Source of the DNA: Synechococcus sp. MU1643
GTDB lineage: Bacteria; Cyanobacteriota; Cyanobacteriia; PCC-6307; Cyanobiaceae
NCBI RefSeq assembly: GCF_020514095.1
Contig: NZ_VTKY01000006.1
Span: 1 to 64,000 of the forward strand
DNA: 64,000 bases
Reading direction: 5' to 3'
Shown: piece by piece, positions 26,172 to 34,774 of the stretch
Position numbering within the stretch: the stretch's first letter is position 1
Layout of the letters: every line of letters starts with the position of its first letter
Notes under the pieces: generated by a model
What the model saw: the letters and a program-made list of their open reading frames with translations, nothing else
Database searches by the model: none
What the model was told of the DNA's origin: nothing
Made by a program: the position numbers and the translations under genes

Positions 26172-28307
26172 TTGGGTGTGCAGGCAGGGCCGCGAATCGG
26201 AACGCTGCTTCTGCTGTCGGTTGCTGGCCTGAGTGGCTTGGCTGCATGGGGCGGGCAGCAACTGCTGAAGGGGCAGCAGCAGCGCCTCACACCTGAGCTC
26301 TCACAGACAAAGCTGTGGCAGCACTACCGCTGGGCCATCGATCCTCAGACCCGTCGCGAAGCCGCCTTGTTGATGGTGGCCAGGGATGGGGCACAGGAAC
26401 TGCTCCATGGCCAGGGCTGGGGGCGCGATCCGATGGCAGCCGTGGTGCTCGAACGGGCAGCCCTCACCGCAGACGCCCAGGGGAAGACATCGGAAGCCAC
26501 CCAGACCTGGCAGCTCCTGTTGGATCGCTTTCCCAAAGCACCCGGCTCCGCCTGGGCTCGTTTGGCGCTTGGCAACAACAACCCAGTGCTTCATCAGCAG
26601 CTGCTCCAGCAGCAACCCGCCCACCCAGCAGCCCTGACCTTGGCGGCTCGGGATGGCTCCGAAGCGCTGGCAAGCCATCAAGGCGCCCTGCACCTGGCCC
26701 GTTGGAATCCACGCCGAGCCGGCGCACTTGAGCTGATGCTTGACGCCTGCCAAGCGAAAGGGTCGCAGGCACCGCAGCCCGAACAACGCCAAACCTTGGC
26801 GCAGGCACTGGCAAAACGAGGCCATGCCGAAATTGCACTGACCTGCCTTCAAGAGCTCAATGCTGCCCCCGAGACCCAGTTGGCCATCGGTCGTTCACGG
26901 CTGCTGAATGGCGACCCTGACGCGGGCACTGCTCAACTGCTGACGCTGGCGCAGACCCATCCAAACCACCCCGCCAGCCTTGAAGCGGCTCGGATCTTGA
27001 GCGAACCGCTCGATCCCGACCCTGGTGTTATCGATCGTCTACCGGCTGCCCTTGAGGAGCGCTCAGCCGCTGTTGCCGCGGCCCGCGTAAGACTCGCCGG
27101 CGGCGATGGGGCGGATACCGCCCTGAGACGCTGGCCCAACGACCCCGACATCTGGCAACTCCAATGGGACCTAGCCCGTGAGGCGTTTCTCGCTGGGGAT
27201 TGGAATCGTGCCCGCGACCTGCTGGAACGCCGCCACGAGGTTGGGCCTCTGCCTCCTCCGATGGAGGCGCGGCGGCTGTTCTGGCTGGGGCGCAGCCATA
27301 AGGAACTCGGTGATGTGGCAGAGGCGGGACGCACCTGGCGCCGCCTTATCAGGGCCTTCCCAGGGGGCTACTACCGATGGCGCGCCATGGAGCAGCTGGG
27401 CATAGCCAAACCCCTGGATTTGCGATCCCCAGACCCGCAACAAGAGTCACCAACCTGGCAACCGCTCAACAGCCATCACAGCCTGGTGAACGAGCTCTGG
27501 CGACTGAGCCAAGTGCACGCCGCCTGGGAGGCCTGGCAGGCCCTTGGAGATCCTGCAATCCCGCCGCCACCCGAGGAACGTCTCGTCGAGGGCAGGCTGC
27601 GCCTGGCCGTCGGGGACACCTGGATGGGACTGAATCAGCTCTGGTGGCTCAGCCTCCGCTGGCGTGATCCGAGCTGCCACCAACGCAGTCTTCTCCATCG
27701 CAGCCAATTCCCTCGCCTCTTCGAAGCCGAGATACAGACAGCGGCCAAGCAAGAAAACCTTCAAGCCAATCTGCTGCGAGCGATCGCCAAACAGGAGTCT
27801 CGCTTCGCACCCGGAGTCGTCTCCCCTGCCGGGGCCGTTGGCGTGATGCAATTGCTGCCTTCCACGGCCACAGAGATGGCTGGCGCACCCACCAGCCCGC
27901 CGATGCTGAAGGATCCCGCCAACAACTTCAAACTGGGCGCGCGCTACGTCAACCAATTGCTGAAGCAATGGGAGAACGACCCCTTTCGCAGCATTGCCAG
28001 CTACAACGCCGGGCCAGGTGCTGTGGCGGCTTGGACGCAACCCACGGATGCGAACGACGCCGCGCTTTGGGTGGAACGTATCCCCTACCCGGAAACGCGC
28101 TTTTACGCCAAGAAAGTGCTCGATAATCTGCTTGGTTACCTAGGCGGCAATCAATCCTTCTGCGGAGATGCTGACGCTGGGGTGCGGCAGCAGCGTGCCG
28201 GCGACGATGCCAGCCATCACGATCAAACTCATCAAAACCAGGCAGAGTCCAGCAGCGGGAAGAACCCCGATGCGAATGAGATCAAGCCGGGCCAACAACA
28301 AGGCTGA
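26172..28307 (+). CDS. Soluble lytic murein transglycosylase, with unusual C-terminal tail
   Basis: 711 residues from TTG 26172 (or GTG 26178). N-terminal hydrophobic anchor, long alpha-helical solenoid with TPR-like repeats, then an SLT domain near 540-650: AIAKQESRFAPGVVSPAGAVGVMQLLP (split here at the catalytic Glu of KQESRF) and ASYNAGPGAV. It cleaves the glycan strand of peptidoglycan in the periplasm. After DNLLGYLGG the last 50 or so residues are polar and low-complexity and are antisense to the next gene over 168 bp, which suggests a lost stop codon. Confidence 0.93.
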   Translation: MGVQAGPRIGTLLLLSVAGLSGLAAWGGQQLLKGQQQRLTPELSQTKLWQHYRWAIDPQTRREAALLMVARDGAQELLHGQGWGRDPMAAVVLERAALTADAQGKTSEATQTWQLLLDRFPKAPGSAWARLALGNNNPVLHQQLLQQQPAHPAALTLAARDGSEALASHQGALHLARWNPRRAGALELMLDACQAKGSQAPQPEQRQTLAQALAKRGHAEIALTCLQELNAAPETQLAIGRSRLLNGDPDAGTAQLLTLAQTHPNHPASLEAARILSEPLDPDPGVIDRLPAALEERSAAVAAARVRLAGGDGADTALRRWPNDPDIWQLQWDLAREAFLAGDWNRARDLLERRHEVGPLPPPMEARRLFWLGRSHKELGDVAEAGRTWRRLIRAFPGGYYRWRAMEQLGIAKPLDLRSPDPQQESPTWQPLNSHHSLVNELWRLSQVHAAWEAWQALGDPAIPPPPEERLVEGRLRLAVGDTWMGLNQLWWLSLRWRDPSCHQRSLLHRSQFPRLFEAEIQTAAKQENLQANLLRAIAKQESRFAPGVVSPAGAVGVMQLLPSTATEMAGAPTSPPMLKDPANNFKLGARYVNQLLKQWENDPFRSIASYNAGPGAVAAWTQPTDANDAALWVERIPYPETRFYAKKVLDNLLGYLGGNQSFCGDADAGVRQQRAGDDASHHDQTHQNQAESSSGKNPDANEIKPGQQQG

Positions 28308-28643
28308 AGCCAGGATGAGCACGTCGGTGAGCACATTGAGCTTTAACAGGTAGATGCCACCGGTGATCACCACTAGCAGCGTCACCACCAACGTCATCAC
28401 CCGGCTTGATGCCATGAGCAACGACACCTGTCGCAACAGCAGATTCGGCATCGTGCAGAAAACGACAACCACCTGGGTCTGCAGCAGCACGAAACACCAG
28501 AACCAGACCGCACTCACGCCGTAGAGAGACGTGAAGGTGGGCTGAACAATCTGCCAATGGTTGCCGAGCAAAACCGCAACGAAAAACAGCACCGTCAGCA
28601 ACGGCGCCCGAACCGGAAGGCTCAGCAGTCGCAGAATTGGCAT
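28140..28643 (-). CDS. Hypothetical polytopic membrane protein
   Basis: 167 residues, four or five hydrophobic helices (LLTVLFFVAVLLGNHW, SAVWFWCFVLLQTQVVVVFC, VMTLVVTLLVVITGGIYLL, VLILASALLLARLDLIRIGV, AGLCLVLMSLIVMAGIVAG). No named family is recognised; the pattern is typical of cyanobacterial membrane proteins of unknown role. Its last 168 bp overlap the transglycosylase gene on the other strand. Divergent from the thioredoxin gene with a 63-bp gap. Confidence 0.8.
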   Translation of the reverse strand: MPILRLLSLPVRAPLLTVLFFVAVLLGNHWQIVQPTFTSLYGVSAVWFWCFVLLQTQVVVVFCTMPNLLLRQVSLLMASSRVMTLVVTLLVVITGGIYLLKLNVLTDVLILASALLLARLDLIRIGVLPAAGLCLVLMSLIVMAGIVAGTLLPHPSVSISAEGLIAA

Positions 28644-28706
28644 GAATTCAAGTTAGCGGCGGCCTTTCGAAGGAGCTGCCAGAGTGATCGCAGCGGTTGA
28701 AGTGCG

Positions 28707-29282
28707 ATGACAGGCACCCCGGAGTCTTCGCCCCTTGGCACGGCACAGCGATGGGTGCTGGTGCTGATCGCGGTGGCTCTGGCATTTGGCTTGGTCATTC
28801 TGCGCGGCGGCATTCAGAGCGAAAGCCCGATGGAGCAGCTGGCGAGACGGTCCCTCGACCCGCAAACGGCGTTAACCAATGGACGCCCAACGCTGATCGA
28901 GTTCTACGCCGATTGGTGCCAGGTCTGCAGGGAGATGGCTCCCTCGATGCTGGAGTTGGAGAAGAAATCGCGGGATCGACTTGATGTTGTTCTGGTGAAC
29001 GTCGACAACCCACGTTGGCAAGATCTCGTTGATCGCTACAACGTCAACGGCATCCCTCAGCTGAATCTATTTAACGCTGAAGGAGAGCCGAAGGGGCGAT
29101 CCCTTGGTTTGCGCAGCCCTGAGGAACTCCAGCTGATCACCACAGCACTGCTTGAGGATCAGCCGCTTCCGGCTCTGCCAGGCGTCGGCAACGTCAGTCA
29201 GCTGCAAACCTCCAGCTCCGCTGACAACACATTGGCTGGAGCGTCGAGCCAATCCACGGCCGGCCCCCGCAGCCATGGTTGA
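28707..29282 (+). CDS. txlA: Membrane-anchored thioredoxin-like protein (TxlA/HCF164 type)
   Basis: 191 residues: one N-terminal membrane helix (about 17-34), then a thioredoxin fold with active site ADWCQVCRE (Cys near 71 and 74), the cis-Pro loop NGIPQLNLF, and a Ser-rich tail. TxlA/HCF164 faces the thylakoid lumen and passes reductant for cytochrome b6f and c-type cytochrome assembly. Its stop overlaps the longest possible thyX frame. Confidence 0.9.
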   Translation: MTGTPESSPLGTAQRWVLVLIAVALAFGLVILRGGIQSESPMEQLARRSLDPQTALTNGRPTLIEFYADWCQVCREMAPSMLELEKKSRDRLDVVLVNVDNPRWQDLVDRYNVNGIPQLNLFNAEGEPKGRSLGLRSPEELQLITTALLEDQPLPALPGVGNVSQLQTSSSADNTLAGASSQSTAGPRSHG

Positions 29283-29293
29283 CACGCCTCGCC

Positions 29294-30049
29294 ATGATCA
29301 CCACAACTCGTCACTCTGACGCTCCCATGGACCGCTTTCGGGTCGATCTGATCGCAGCTACGCCGAACCCGCAGCAATGCGTGTACGCCGCCATGCATCA
29401 GGACTACAGCGAAGGGTTCGTGGCAGGAGATCGTGCCAACTGGCCCGATGAGCAGCGGGCTGGAGAGATCTGTGTGAAACGTCTGCTGTCTGGAGAGCGC
29501 GGCCACTACGGCCCGATGGAGCATGCGCAGATCGTGCTGAACGTGGGCTGGTTCCCGCACTCGGTGATGCAGCAGGCCCGCACCCATCGGGTTGGGGTGA
29601 GCTTCGATGTGCAATCGATGCGTTACACCGGTGAACGCATCTGCCGTGCAGCGGATGGAGTCCTAGACTTAGAAGAAGTGTTTTATCTGCGGCCTGCCGG
29701 CGAGTACAGCGATCGGCAGGGCAAGAAATACGCCTACACCAAAGCGCTACGTCAACAGGACCTCGATCTGTGCCGAAGCGCTGCCGTTCGCTACAGGGAT
29801 CTGCTCAAGGCGGGCTTCTCCGAAGAGCATGCCCGCGGCATCCTTCCCTTCGACTACCGCCAGCACTTTGTGGTGAGCTTCAGCCTGCGGGCGTTCCTGC
29901 ACTTCATGGATCTGCGGGCCAAGCTTGATGCCCAGTTGGAGATCCGCCAGCTTTGCGATCTGATGTGGCCCCACATGGTGGAGTGGGCCCCTGAATTCGC
30001 AGCCTGGTACGAAAAAAGCAGGCTGCACCGGGCGCGTTTAGCTCCTTAA
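29294..30049 (+). CDS. thyX: Flavin-dependent thymidylate synthase
   Basis: Methylates dUMP to dTMP with methylene-THF and FAD. 251 residues from this ATG; an ATG at 29327 (DRFRVDLIAATPNP) may be the true start and a TTG at 29279 is open too. The ThyX motif appears as RTHRVGVSFDVQSMRYTG near residue 96, a variant of RHRxxSxNExSxRY in which Phe-Asp-Val replace the usual residues. HMVEWAPEFAAWYE is at the end. It faces dcd across an 11-bp gap. Confidence 0.95.
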   Translation: MITTTRHSDAPMDRFRVDLIAATPNPQQCVYAAMHQDYSEGFVAGDRANWPDEQRAGEICVKRLLSGERGHYGPMEHAQIVLNVGWFPHSVMQQARTHRVGVSFDVQSMRYTGERICRAADGVLDLEEVFYLRPAGEYSDRQGKKYAYTKALRQQDLDLCRSAAVRYRDLLKAGFSEEHARGILPFDYRQHFVVSFSLRAFLHFMDLRAKLDAQLEIRQLCDLMWPHMVEWAPEFAAWYEKSRLHRARLAP

Positions 30050-30060
30050 CCAAGAGAGAT

Positions 30061-30654
30061 CTAGACCTTGGCTAGCGTCACTCTCTCGGGCTGATACTGG
30101 TACTTGCCTTGTCGATCGCTGTAGGTGGTCGAGCAGGGATCACCCTCGAAAAACAGCAGCTGACAGATACCTTCATCGGCATAGATCCGGCAGTCAGCGC
30201 CGGAACTGTTGCTGAATTCAAGGGTGAGGTGACCCTCCCAGCTCGCTTCAGCTGGGGTGGTGTTCACGATGATTCCAAGGCGGGCATAGGTGCTCTTGCC
30301 CAAACAGATCACGGTGATGTTGGGAGGAACACGCAGCTTCTCCAACGCCACACCGAGGCCGTAAGAATGTGCCGGAAGGATGAAGTAGCGCCCGTCTTCA
30401 TCCTCATGAAGAGGGGTGGGCTCGAGGTTGGCAGGGTTGAACCGCTTGGGGTTCATCACCGTGCCAGGAACATGCCGGAAGATCAGAAATTCCTGAGGAG
30501 ACAGGCGCAGGTCGTAGCCGTAGGACGAGCAACCGAAACTGAGTACCGGTCGCAGCTTCTGCTCCGGCTCAAGGTGACGGACCAAACCACTCTGGAATGG
30601 CTCGATCATTCCCTGCCCGGCCTGTTCAGTGATCCAGCGATCGCACTTGAGCAT
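30061..30654 (-). CDS. dcd: dCTP deaminase
   Basis: 197 residues. Deaminates dCTP to dUTP, the source of dUMP for ThyX. SYGYDLRLSPQEF, LGKSTYARLGIIVNTTPAEASWEGHLTLEFSN (quoted in part: the catalytic Glu lies in the WEGHLTLE strand) and GICQLLFFEGD match the family. The ATG at 30654 shares its A with the TGA of the CobO-like gene, so the two are coupled. Confidence 0.96.
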   Translation of the reverse strand: MLKCDRWITEQAGQGMIEPFQSGLVRHLEPEQKLRPVLSFGCSSYGYDLRLSPQEFLIFRHVPGTVMNPKRFNPANLEPTPLHEDEDGRYFILPAHSYGLGVALEKLRVPPNITVICLGKSTYARLGIIVNTTPAEASWEGHLTLEFSNSSGADCRIYADEGICQLLFFEGDPCSTTYSDRQGKYQYQPERVTLAKV

Positions 30655-31253
30655 CAGAAACCTCGGCGCAACTCCGTGACTTGATCTGCCATCTCCACCA
30701 CAGCGGAGGGGATTGCAGGTCCAGTGATGATCACATCCATCGAAGCGGGCCGCTGCTCAAGGGCTGAAATGACGTCCGCTTCATCAAGGTATCCGAAGGC
30801 CACTGCAAGGCCAATTTCATCCAAGACCAGCTGGTCGAGATCTCCCTGGATCAGATGCTGGCGGCAGATGCACCAAACGTTAGCCACAGCCTCCGCGCCA
30901 CCGGGATAGCCAGGCGAGGAAAGGCAGAGAGGCACTTCAGGCCGCAGCCAGACAAGCCTTCCACAGAGCTTAACTCGTCCGGCCGGTCCCTGATGAACGC
31001 CCCCTTTGAGGAACTGACTGATCAGAACACGACTACCCAAGCCGGCAGCTCGCATGGCTTGACTCAGAACATTGGCGAAGCTGCCTCGGTAGGGCGCTGT
31101 ATGCACTTGCAGCTGCCCTTCTGGAGCCACCAGATGTAGGGGTGGCGGATCAGAGAGAGGAGGCAAGGGCCTTAGGCCCGCCCGCTGCAAAGCCTGCTGA
31201 TCCCGCTCCAGGGAGTTCTGGAAGGCTTGGGGGTCAGCGAGGCTTGTGGTCAT
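30654..31253 (-). CDS. CobO/BtuR-like corrinoid adenosyltransferase homologue with altered P-loop
   Basis: 199 residues. RVLISQFLKGG, LDQLVLDEIGLAVAFGYLD and MDVIITGPAIPSAVVEMAD match CobO/BtuR ATP:corrinoid adenosyltransferase. The nucleotide-binding P-loop, GNGKGKTT in studied enzymes, is here APYRGSFA, so the Lys and Thr that hold ATP phosphates are absent. The Walker B-like LVLDEI is kept. Either ATP is bound differently or the protein has another role. ATG 31253 (a GTG one codon upstream is possible). Coupled to dcd. Confidence 0.85.
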   Translation of the reverse strand: MTTSLADPQAFQNSLERDQQALQRAGLRPLPPLSDPPPLHLVAPEGQLQVHTAPYRGSFANVLSQAMRAAGLGSRVLISQFLKGGVHQGPAGRVKLCGRLVWLRPEVPLCLSSPGYPGGAEAVANVWCICRQHLIQGDLDQLVLDEIGLAVAFGYLDEADVISALEQRPASMDVIITGPAIPSAVVEMADQVTELRRGF

Positions 31254-31398
31254 CACGTCAGCATCTGTCCGGGCGACCCCGGCGAGACCTTGAATCTAGC
31301 GGCGAGATCACATTCAACAAGAGGATTAACACCACCCATGGTGTTTGGACAGGACGAGAACCAACCGCCTGCGAGGCTTGACGAACTGCACACCACCG

Positions 31399-32142
31399 AT
31401 GAGCCACTCCCCTGAACACCGCGCTGATGGCCGTCGCCCGCAGCAGTTGCGACCGTTCTCGGTGACCTGGAATCCCATGGGGTTTGCCTTGAGCTCCCTT
31501 GTGGTTCACACCGGCCGAACCGCTGTGCTCTGCAGCGTCTGCTTGGAGGACAAGGTTCCCCGCTGGCGCAAGGGAGAAGGGTTGGGATGGCTCAGCGCCG
31601 AATACCGGCTGCTGCCCGGATCCACCCCACAACGGCAATCACGGGAGCTGATGAAACTCTCGGGTCGCACCCAGGAGATTCAGCGATTGATCGGCCGGAG
31701 CCTGCGCGCCGTGATCGATATGGAGCGCCTTGGTGAACGCACCTTGCTGATCGACTGCGACGTAATCCAAGCGGACGCCGGCACCCGGACGGCCTCGATC
31801 ACCGGGGCTTGGCTCGCCCTGGAGCAGGCCTGCCGATCACTGGTGGAACAAGGAGTCCTGGAGCAATCACCCCTGGTCGACCAGGTGGCGGCCGTGTCCG
31901 TCGGCTTGGTGGGTGGCCAGTCCTTACTGGATCTGGACTACAGCGAAGACAGCCGAGCTGAGGTGGACCTGAATGTTGTGCAGGCCGGCGATGGACGTCT
32001 GTTGGAAATCCAAGGAACTGCTGAGGGAGCGCCCTTCAGCCGCAGCCAACTCAATGAGCTGCTGGATTTAGCCGAGCCGGGATTATCGTCCCTGATGCAG
32101 GCGCAACGTCAGGCCTTCAACGATCACAGCAGCGTTACGTAA
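31399..32142 (+). CDS. rph: Ribonuclease PH
   Basis: 247-residue phosphorolytic 3'-5' exoribonuclease that trims tRNA 3' ends. [76 protein letters not shown] (key part [17 protein letters not shown]) and [18 protein letters not shown] are family hallmarks. Start set at ATG 31399. Its stop codon lies inside the NtcA box of the ntcA promoter. Confidence 0.95.
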   Translation: MSHSPEHRADGRRPQQLRPFSVTWNPMGFALSSLVVHTGRTAVLCSVCLEDKVPRWRKGEGLGWLSAEYRLLPGSTPQRQSRELMKLSGRTQEIQRLIGRSLRAVIDMERLGERTLLIDCDVIQADAGTRTASITGAWLALEQACRSLVEQGVLEQSPLVDQVAAVSVGLVGGQSLLDLDYSEDSRAEVDLNVVQAGDGRLLEIQGTAEGAPFSRSQLNELLDLAEPGLSSLMQAQRQAFNDHSSVT

Positions 32143-32180
32143 TAACCGCTACATGGCGGCCACCGCCAGCTTCGTAGCTT
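32139..32180 (+). promoter_or_regulatory. NtcA-activated promoter of ntcA
   Basis: The perfect NtcA palindrome GTA-N8-TAC occupies 32139-32152. Exactly 22 bases later comes TAGCTT (32175-32180), matching the TA-N3-T -10 box. This is the canonical class II NtcA-activated promoter layout and implies positive autoregulation. The expected transcription start is near 32187, 14 bases before the ntcA ATG. The box begins in the last codons of rph and includes its stop. Confidence 0.88.
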
Positions 32181-32200
32181 CGCTTCATCAGGTGGTTGTC

Positions 32201-32917
32201 ATGACAGGTAGCCGAGGTTTCAGCCGATACGCCCCACAGATGGTGGCTCCAACTACCAGGGCAGAACCTGCCAACCGTTCTCTCCTGGAGATCATCCGGG
32301 ATCTCGATGGCGCCAGCAGTGAACTAGTGGACCGCAACAAGACTATCTTCTTCCCCGGAGATCCCGCAGAACGGGTGTATCTGATCCGCCGGGGAGCCGT
32401 GCGTCTATCCCGCGTCTACGAATCGGGGGAAGAAATCACCGTGGCCTTGCTTCGCGAAAACAGCCTATTCGGAGTGCTGTCGCTGCTGACCGGACAAAGA
32501 TCCGATCGTTTTTACCATGCTGTGGCCTTCACTCGGGTTGAAATGGTGACGGCGCCGGCGACCTCCGTGAAGGCCGCCATTGAAGCCGACACCAGCGTTG
32601 GGCTGCGCTTGCTGCAGGGTCTTTCCAGCCGAATTCTGCAGACCGAAACGATGATTGAAACCCTGACCCACAGGGACATGTCGTCCCGGCTGGTGAGCTT
32701 CTTGCTTGTGCTATGCAGGGATTTCGGAGTAGCGGATGAGCTGGGCATCACCATCGACCTGCGTCTATCTCATCAAGCCATTGCCGAAGCAATTGGCTCA
32801 ACACGCGTCACAATCACACGTCTGCTGGGAGACTTGCGTCAATCCGGTCTGGTTCAGATTGACCGCAAGAAAATCACCGTTCTGGATCCAATCGCACTGG
32901 CAAAACGTTTCAGCTAG
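32201..32917 (+). CDS. ntcA: Global nitrogen regulator NtcA
   Basis: 238-residue CRP/FNR-family activator, driven by 2-oxoglutarate and PipX. N-terminal cyclic-nucleotide-like barrel ([36 protein letters not shown]), dimer helix near 115-140, and a C-terminal helix-turn-helix near 188-210 ([21 protein letters not shown]). The ATG at 32201 is chosen because the promoter -10 element lies downstream of the longer frame's start at 32153. Confidence 0.97.
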   Translation: MTGSRGFSRYAPQMVAPTTRAEPANRSLLEIIRDLDGASSELVDRNKTIFFPGDPAERVYLIRRGAVRLSRVYESGEEITVALLRENSLFGVLSLLTGQRSDRFYHAVAFTRVEMVTAPATSVKAAIEADTSVGLRLLQGLSSRILQTETMIETLTHRDMSSRLVSFLLVLCRDFGVADELGITIDLRLSHQAIAEAIGSTRVTITRLLGDLRQSGLVQIDRKKITVLDPIALAKRFS

Positions 32918-32944
32918 TCCGGCCATCGCCCGACGGTTGCAGCC

Positions 32945-34096
32945 ATGAGCGGTTGGGCACTGATCCTGGTTCTGCTTGTGCTCGGGGGCGTGCTGTCGAC
33001 ACTGGGCGACCGGTTGGGCAGCCGCGTCGGCAGAGCGCGACTGAGTTTGTTCAAGATGCGCCCAAGGCGCACCGCAGTTTTAATTACGGTGCTGACTGGC
33101 AGCCTGATCAGCGCACTCTCGCTTGGCCTGATGCTGCTGGTGAGCCGGCAGTTGCGGGTGGGCCTTTTTGAACTGGATGCCCTGCAGGAGAAACTCCAGG
33201 ACAGCCGGCAACAGCTGGAGGCAGCCGAGCGGGAACGGGACAAGACCCAAACGGAAACCAAGCGAATCGCCGCAGAACTCAAGCAAGCGCAGCAACGGGC
33301 CAACACCCTGCGCCTTGAACTGGCTCCTCTCCAGAAAGAGCGGGCCCAACTCGAAGCTGAACGTGAACGCCTCAGCCAAGACATCGCCACCCGCGATGCG
33401 GACATCCAGCGCACAGAAGCCGAACTCAACAGCGTTCGCAGCCGCATCCGTGCCGGTGAGCAGGAACTCAAGGAACTGGAACGCAATCTGGTCGCCCTGA
33501 GGCGTGGATCGGTGGTGATCAGCAGCGGACAGACCTTGGCGAGAGCAACGGTTCGACTCGATGCCCCGGACCAGGCAAAACAGGCTGTAGACAGGCTTTT
33601 GCAGGAGGCCAATCTCAACGCCTACGGGAAAGTGCGACCTGGCGAAGCCCCCGAACGCCAGTTGATCCGCGTTCCGCGCAGCGATGTGGAACGCCTACAA
33701 AGCATCATCCGCAAACCGGAAACCTGGGTGATCTCGCTGCGCTCCGCCACCAATGTGCTGCGGGGTGAAACAGCGGTTTACGCCTTCCCCGAGGTGCGTC
33801 CCAACCGGCCAGTGGCCCAACGCGGAGACGTGCTGGCCACCACCACACTGCAACCGAATGAACGCACACCAGAGGTCATTCGCACACGGCTGAACCTTCT
33901 CTTGGCCTCGGCCTATGCCGAGGTGCAGCGACGGGGATCGCTGAGCGAGGGCCTTCGGTTCGATGGATCAGCCCTCTCCCGACTGGCCCAGAACCTTATG
34001 GAAGGACCCAGCCAATCCATGGGCTTGGAAGTGATTTCTGCAGGGGTCAGCAACAGCGCCGATCCTGTCGTCGTCACAATTCAGGCATCCCCATGA
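32945..34096 (+). CDS. DUF3084 membrane coiled-coil protein
   Basis: 383 residues: one helix at 4-20, a basic segment (SRVGRARLSLFKMRPRRT), a second helix at about 43-67, then a long coiled coil (about 75-185, rich in Leu, Glu, Gln, Arg) and a C-terminal globular domain starting at RRGSVVISSGQTLARA. This is the cyanobacterial DUF3084 family, function unknown. The shape recalls membrane-anchored partners of chromosome or envelope machinery. Its stop overlaps the next start (ATGA). Confidence 0.9.
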   Translation: MSGWALILVLLVLGGVLSTLGDRLGSRVGRARLSLFKMRPRRTAVLITVLTGSLISALSLGLMLLVSRQLRVGLFELDALQEKLQDSRQQLEAAERERDKTQTETKRIAAELKQAQQRANTLRLELAPLQKERAQLEAERERLSQDIATRDADIQRTEAELNSVRSRIRAGEQELKELERNLVALRRGSVVISSGQTLARATVRLDAPDQAKQAVDRLLQEANLNAYGKVRPGEAPERQLIRVPRSDVERLQSIIRKPETWVISLRSATNVLRGETAVYAFPEVRPNRPVAQRGDVLATTTLQPNERTPEVIRTRLNLLLASAYAEVQRRGSLSEGLRFDGSALSRLAQNLMEGPSQSMGLEVISAGVSNSADPVVVTIQASP

Positions 34097-34533
34097 AACG
34101 GGTGGCCGTTCTCGATCCAGGCCGCTGCAAATGTGGTCTCGTGCTGGCTGATCTTCAGCTCGGCCTTGTACGCGAAGGGCATGTGCTGGCCCCGGACGCT
34201 GTGGAACCCTGGCTGGAGCAGTGGAATCACGACCAAGCTCTCGACCGCATCCTGATCGGTGACGGCACAGGCAGCCGAGCCTGGATCAAGCGACTGGAAC
34301 GGCTGGGCCATCTCACCGTGATTTCTGAACATGGAACAACGCTGAGGGCAAGACAGCGTTACTGGACCTTATGGCCGGCTCGAGGTTGGCGACGGATGCT
34401 GCCGGGAGGGCTGCGCATTCCGCCGGTGGATCTGGATGCTGTGGCCGCTTTGGTCATGCTCGAGGAGCACCTGCAGTGCCGCCTGAAATGGCCGGAGCCT
34501 GCTCCCACTTTCTCACTCAGAACCTGGCCCTAA
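34093..34533 (+). CDS. RuvC/YqgF-fold (RNase H-like) protein
   Basis: 146 residues. First strand VAVLDPGRCKCGLVLAD carries the catalytic-type Asp, ILIGDGTGSRAWI the nucleotide-facing strand, VISEHGTTLRARQRYW a Glu, and PPVDLDAVAALVMLEEHL the last acidic helix. That set is the RuvC/RuvX resolvase fold, so a metal-dependent nuclease on branched nucleic acid is likely by inference. Coupled to the DUF3084 gene. Overlaps the convergent DUF3146 gene by 17 bp. Confidence 0.8.
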   Translation: MKRVAVLDPGRCKCGLVLADLQLGLVREGHVLAPDAVEPWLEQWNHDQALDRILIGDGTGSRAWIKRLERLGHLTVISEHGTTLRARQRYWTLWPARGWRRMLPGGLRIPPVDLDAVAALVMLEEHLQCRLKWPEPAPTFSLRTWP

Positions 34534-34774
34534 CCATGAAGGTGTAGTCACCCCCCGGTTCCAGCCTGTAATCAGAACGCACCAAAAAGCGCCGAAGGGC
34601 ATCCTCGATAAGGGCTCGTCCCAAGGACGGCTCCACCATCAATTCGCCGCGGTCAAAGGCCCAGGAGAACTGCCACTCGAAGCCTCCAGCTGAGACTTCA
34701 CCCTCCACGCACTTGGCCTGAAAACACTGGCGGAGCACCCGCAAATGGGCCGTTGTCGCCGGGAGAGCCGGCAT
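34517..34774 (-). CDS. DUF3146 family protein
   Basis: 85 residues, soluble alpha/beta. TAHLRVLRQCFQAKCVEGEVSAGGFEWQF, FDRGELMVEPSLGRALIEDALRRFL and YRLEPGGDYTFMVRA fit the cyanobacterial DUF3146 family. No role is known. The ATG at 34774 shares its A with the pth stop (TGATG), so it is co-translated with pth. Confidence 0.87.
   Translation of the reverse strand: MPALPATTAHLRVLRQCFQAKCVEGEVSAGGFEWQFSWAFDRGELMVEPSLGRALIEDALRRFLVRSDYRLEPGGDYTFMVRARF

Noticed and set aside
32153-32200. Upstream in-frame ATG for ntcA
   Set aside because: It precedes the predicted -10 box at 32175-32180, so it would not be on the NtcA-driven transcript.
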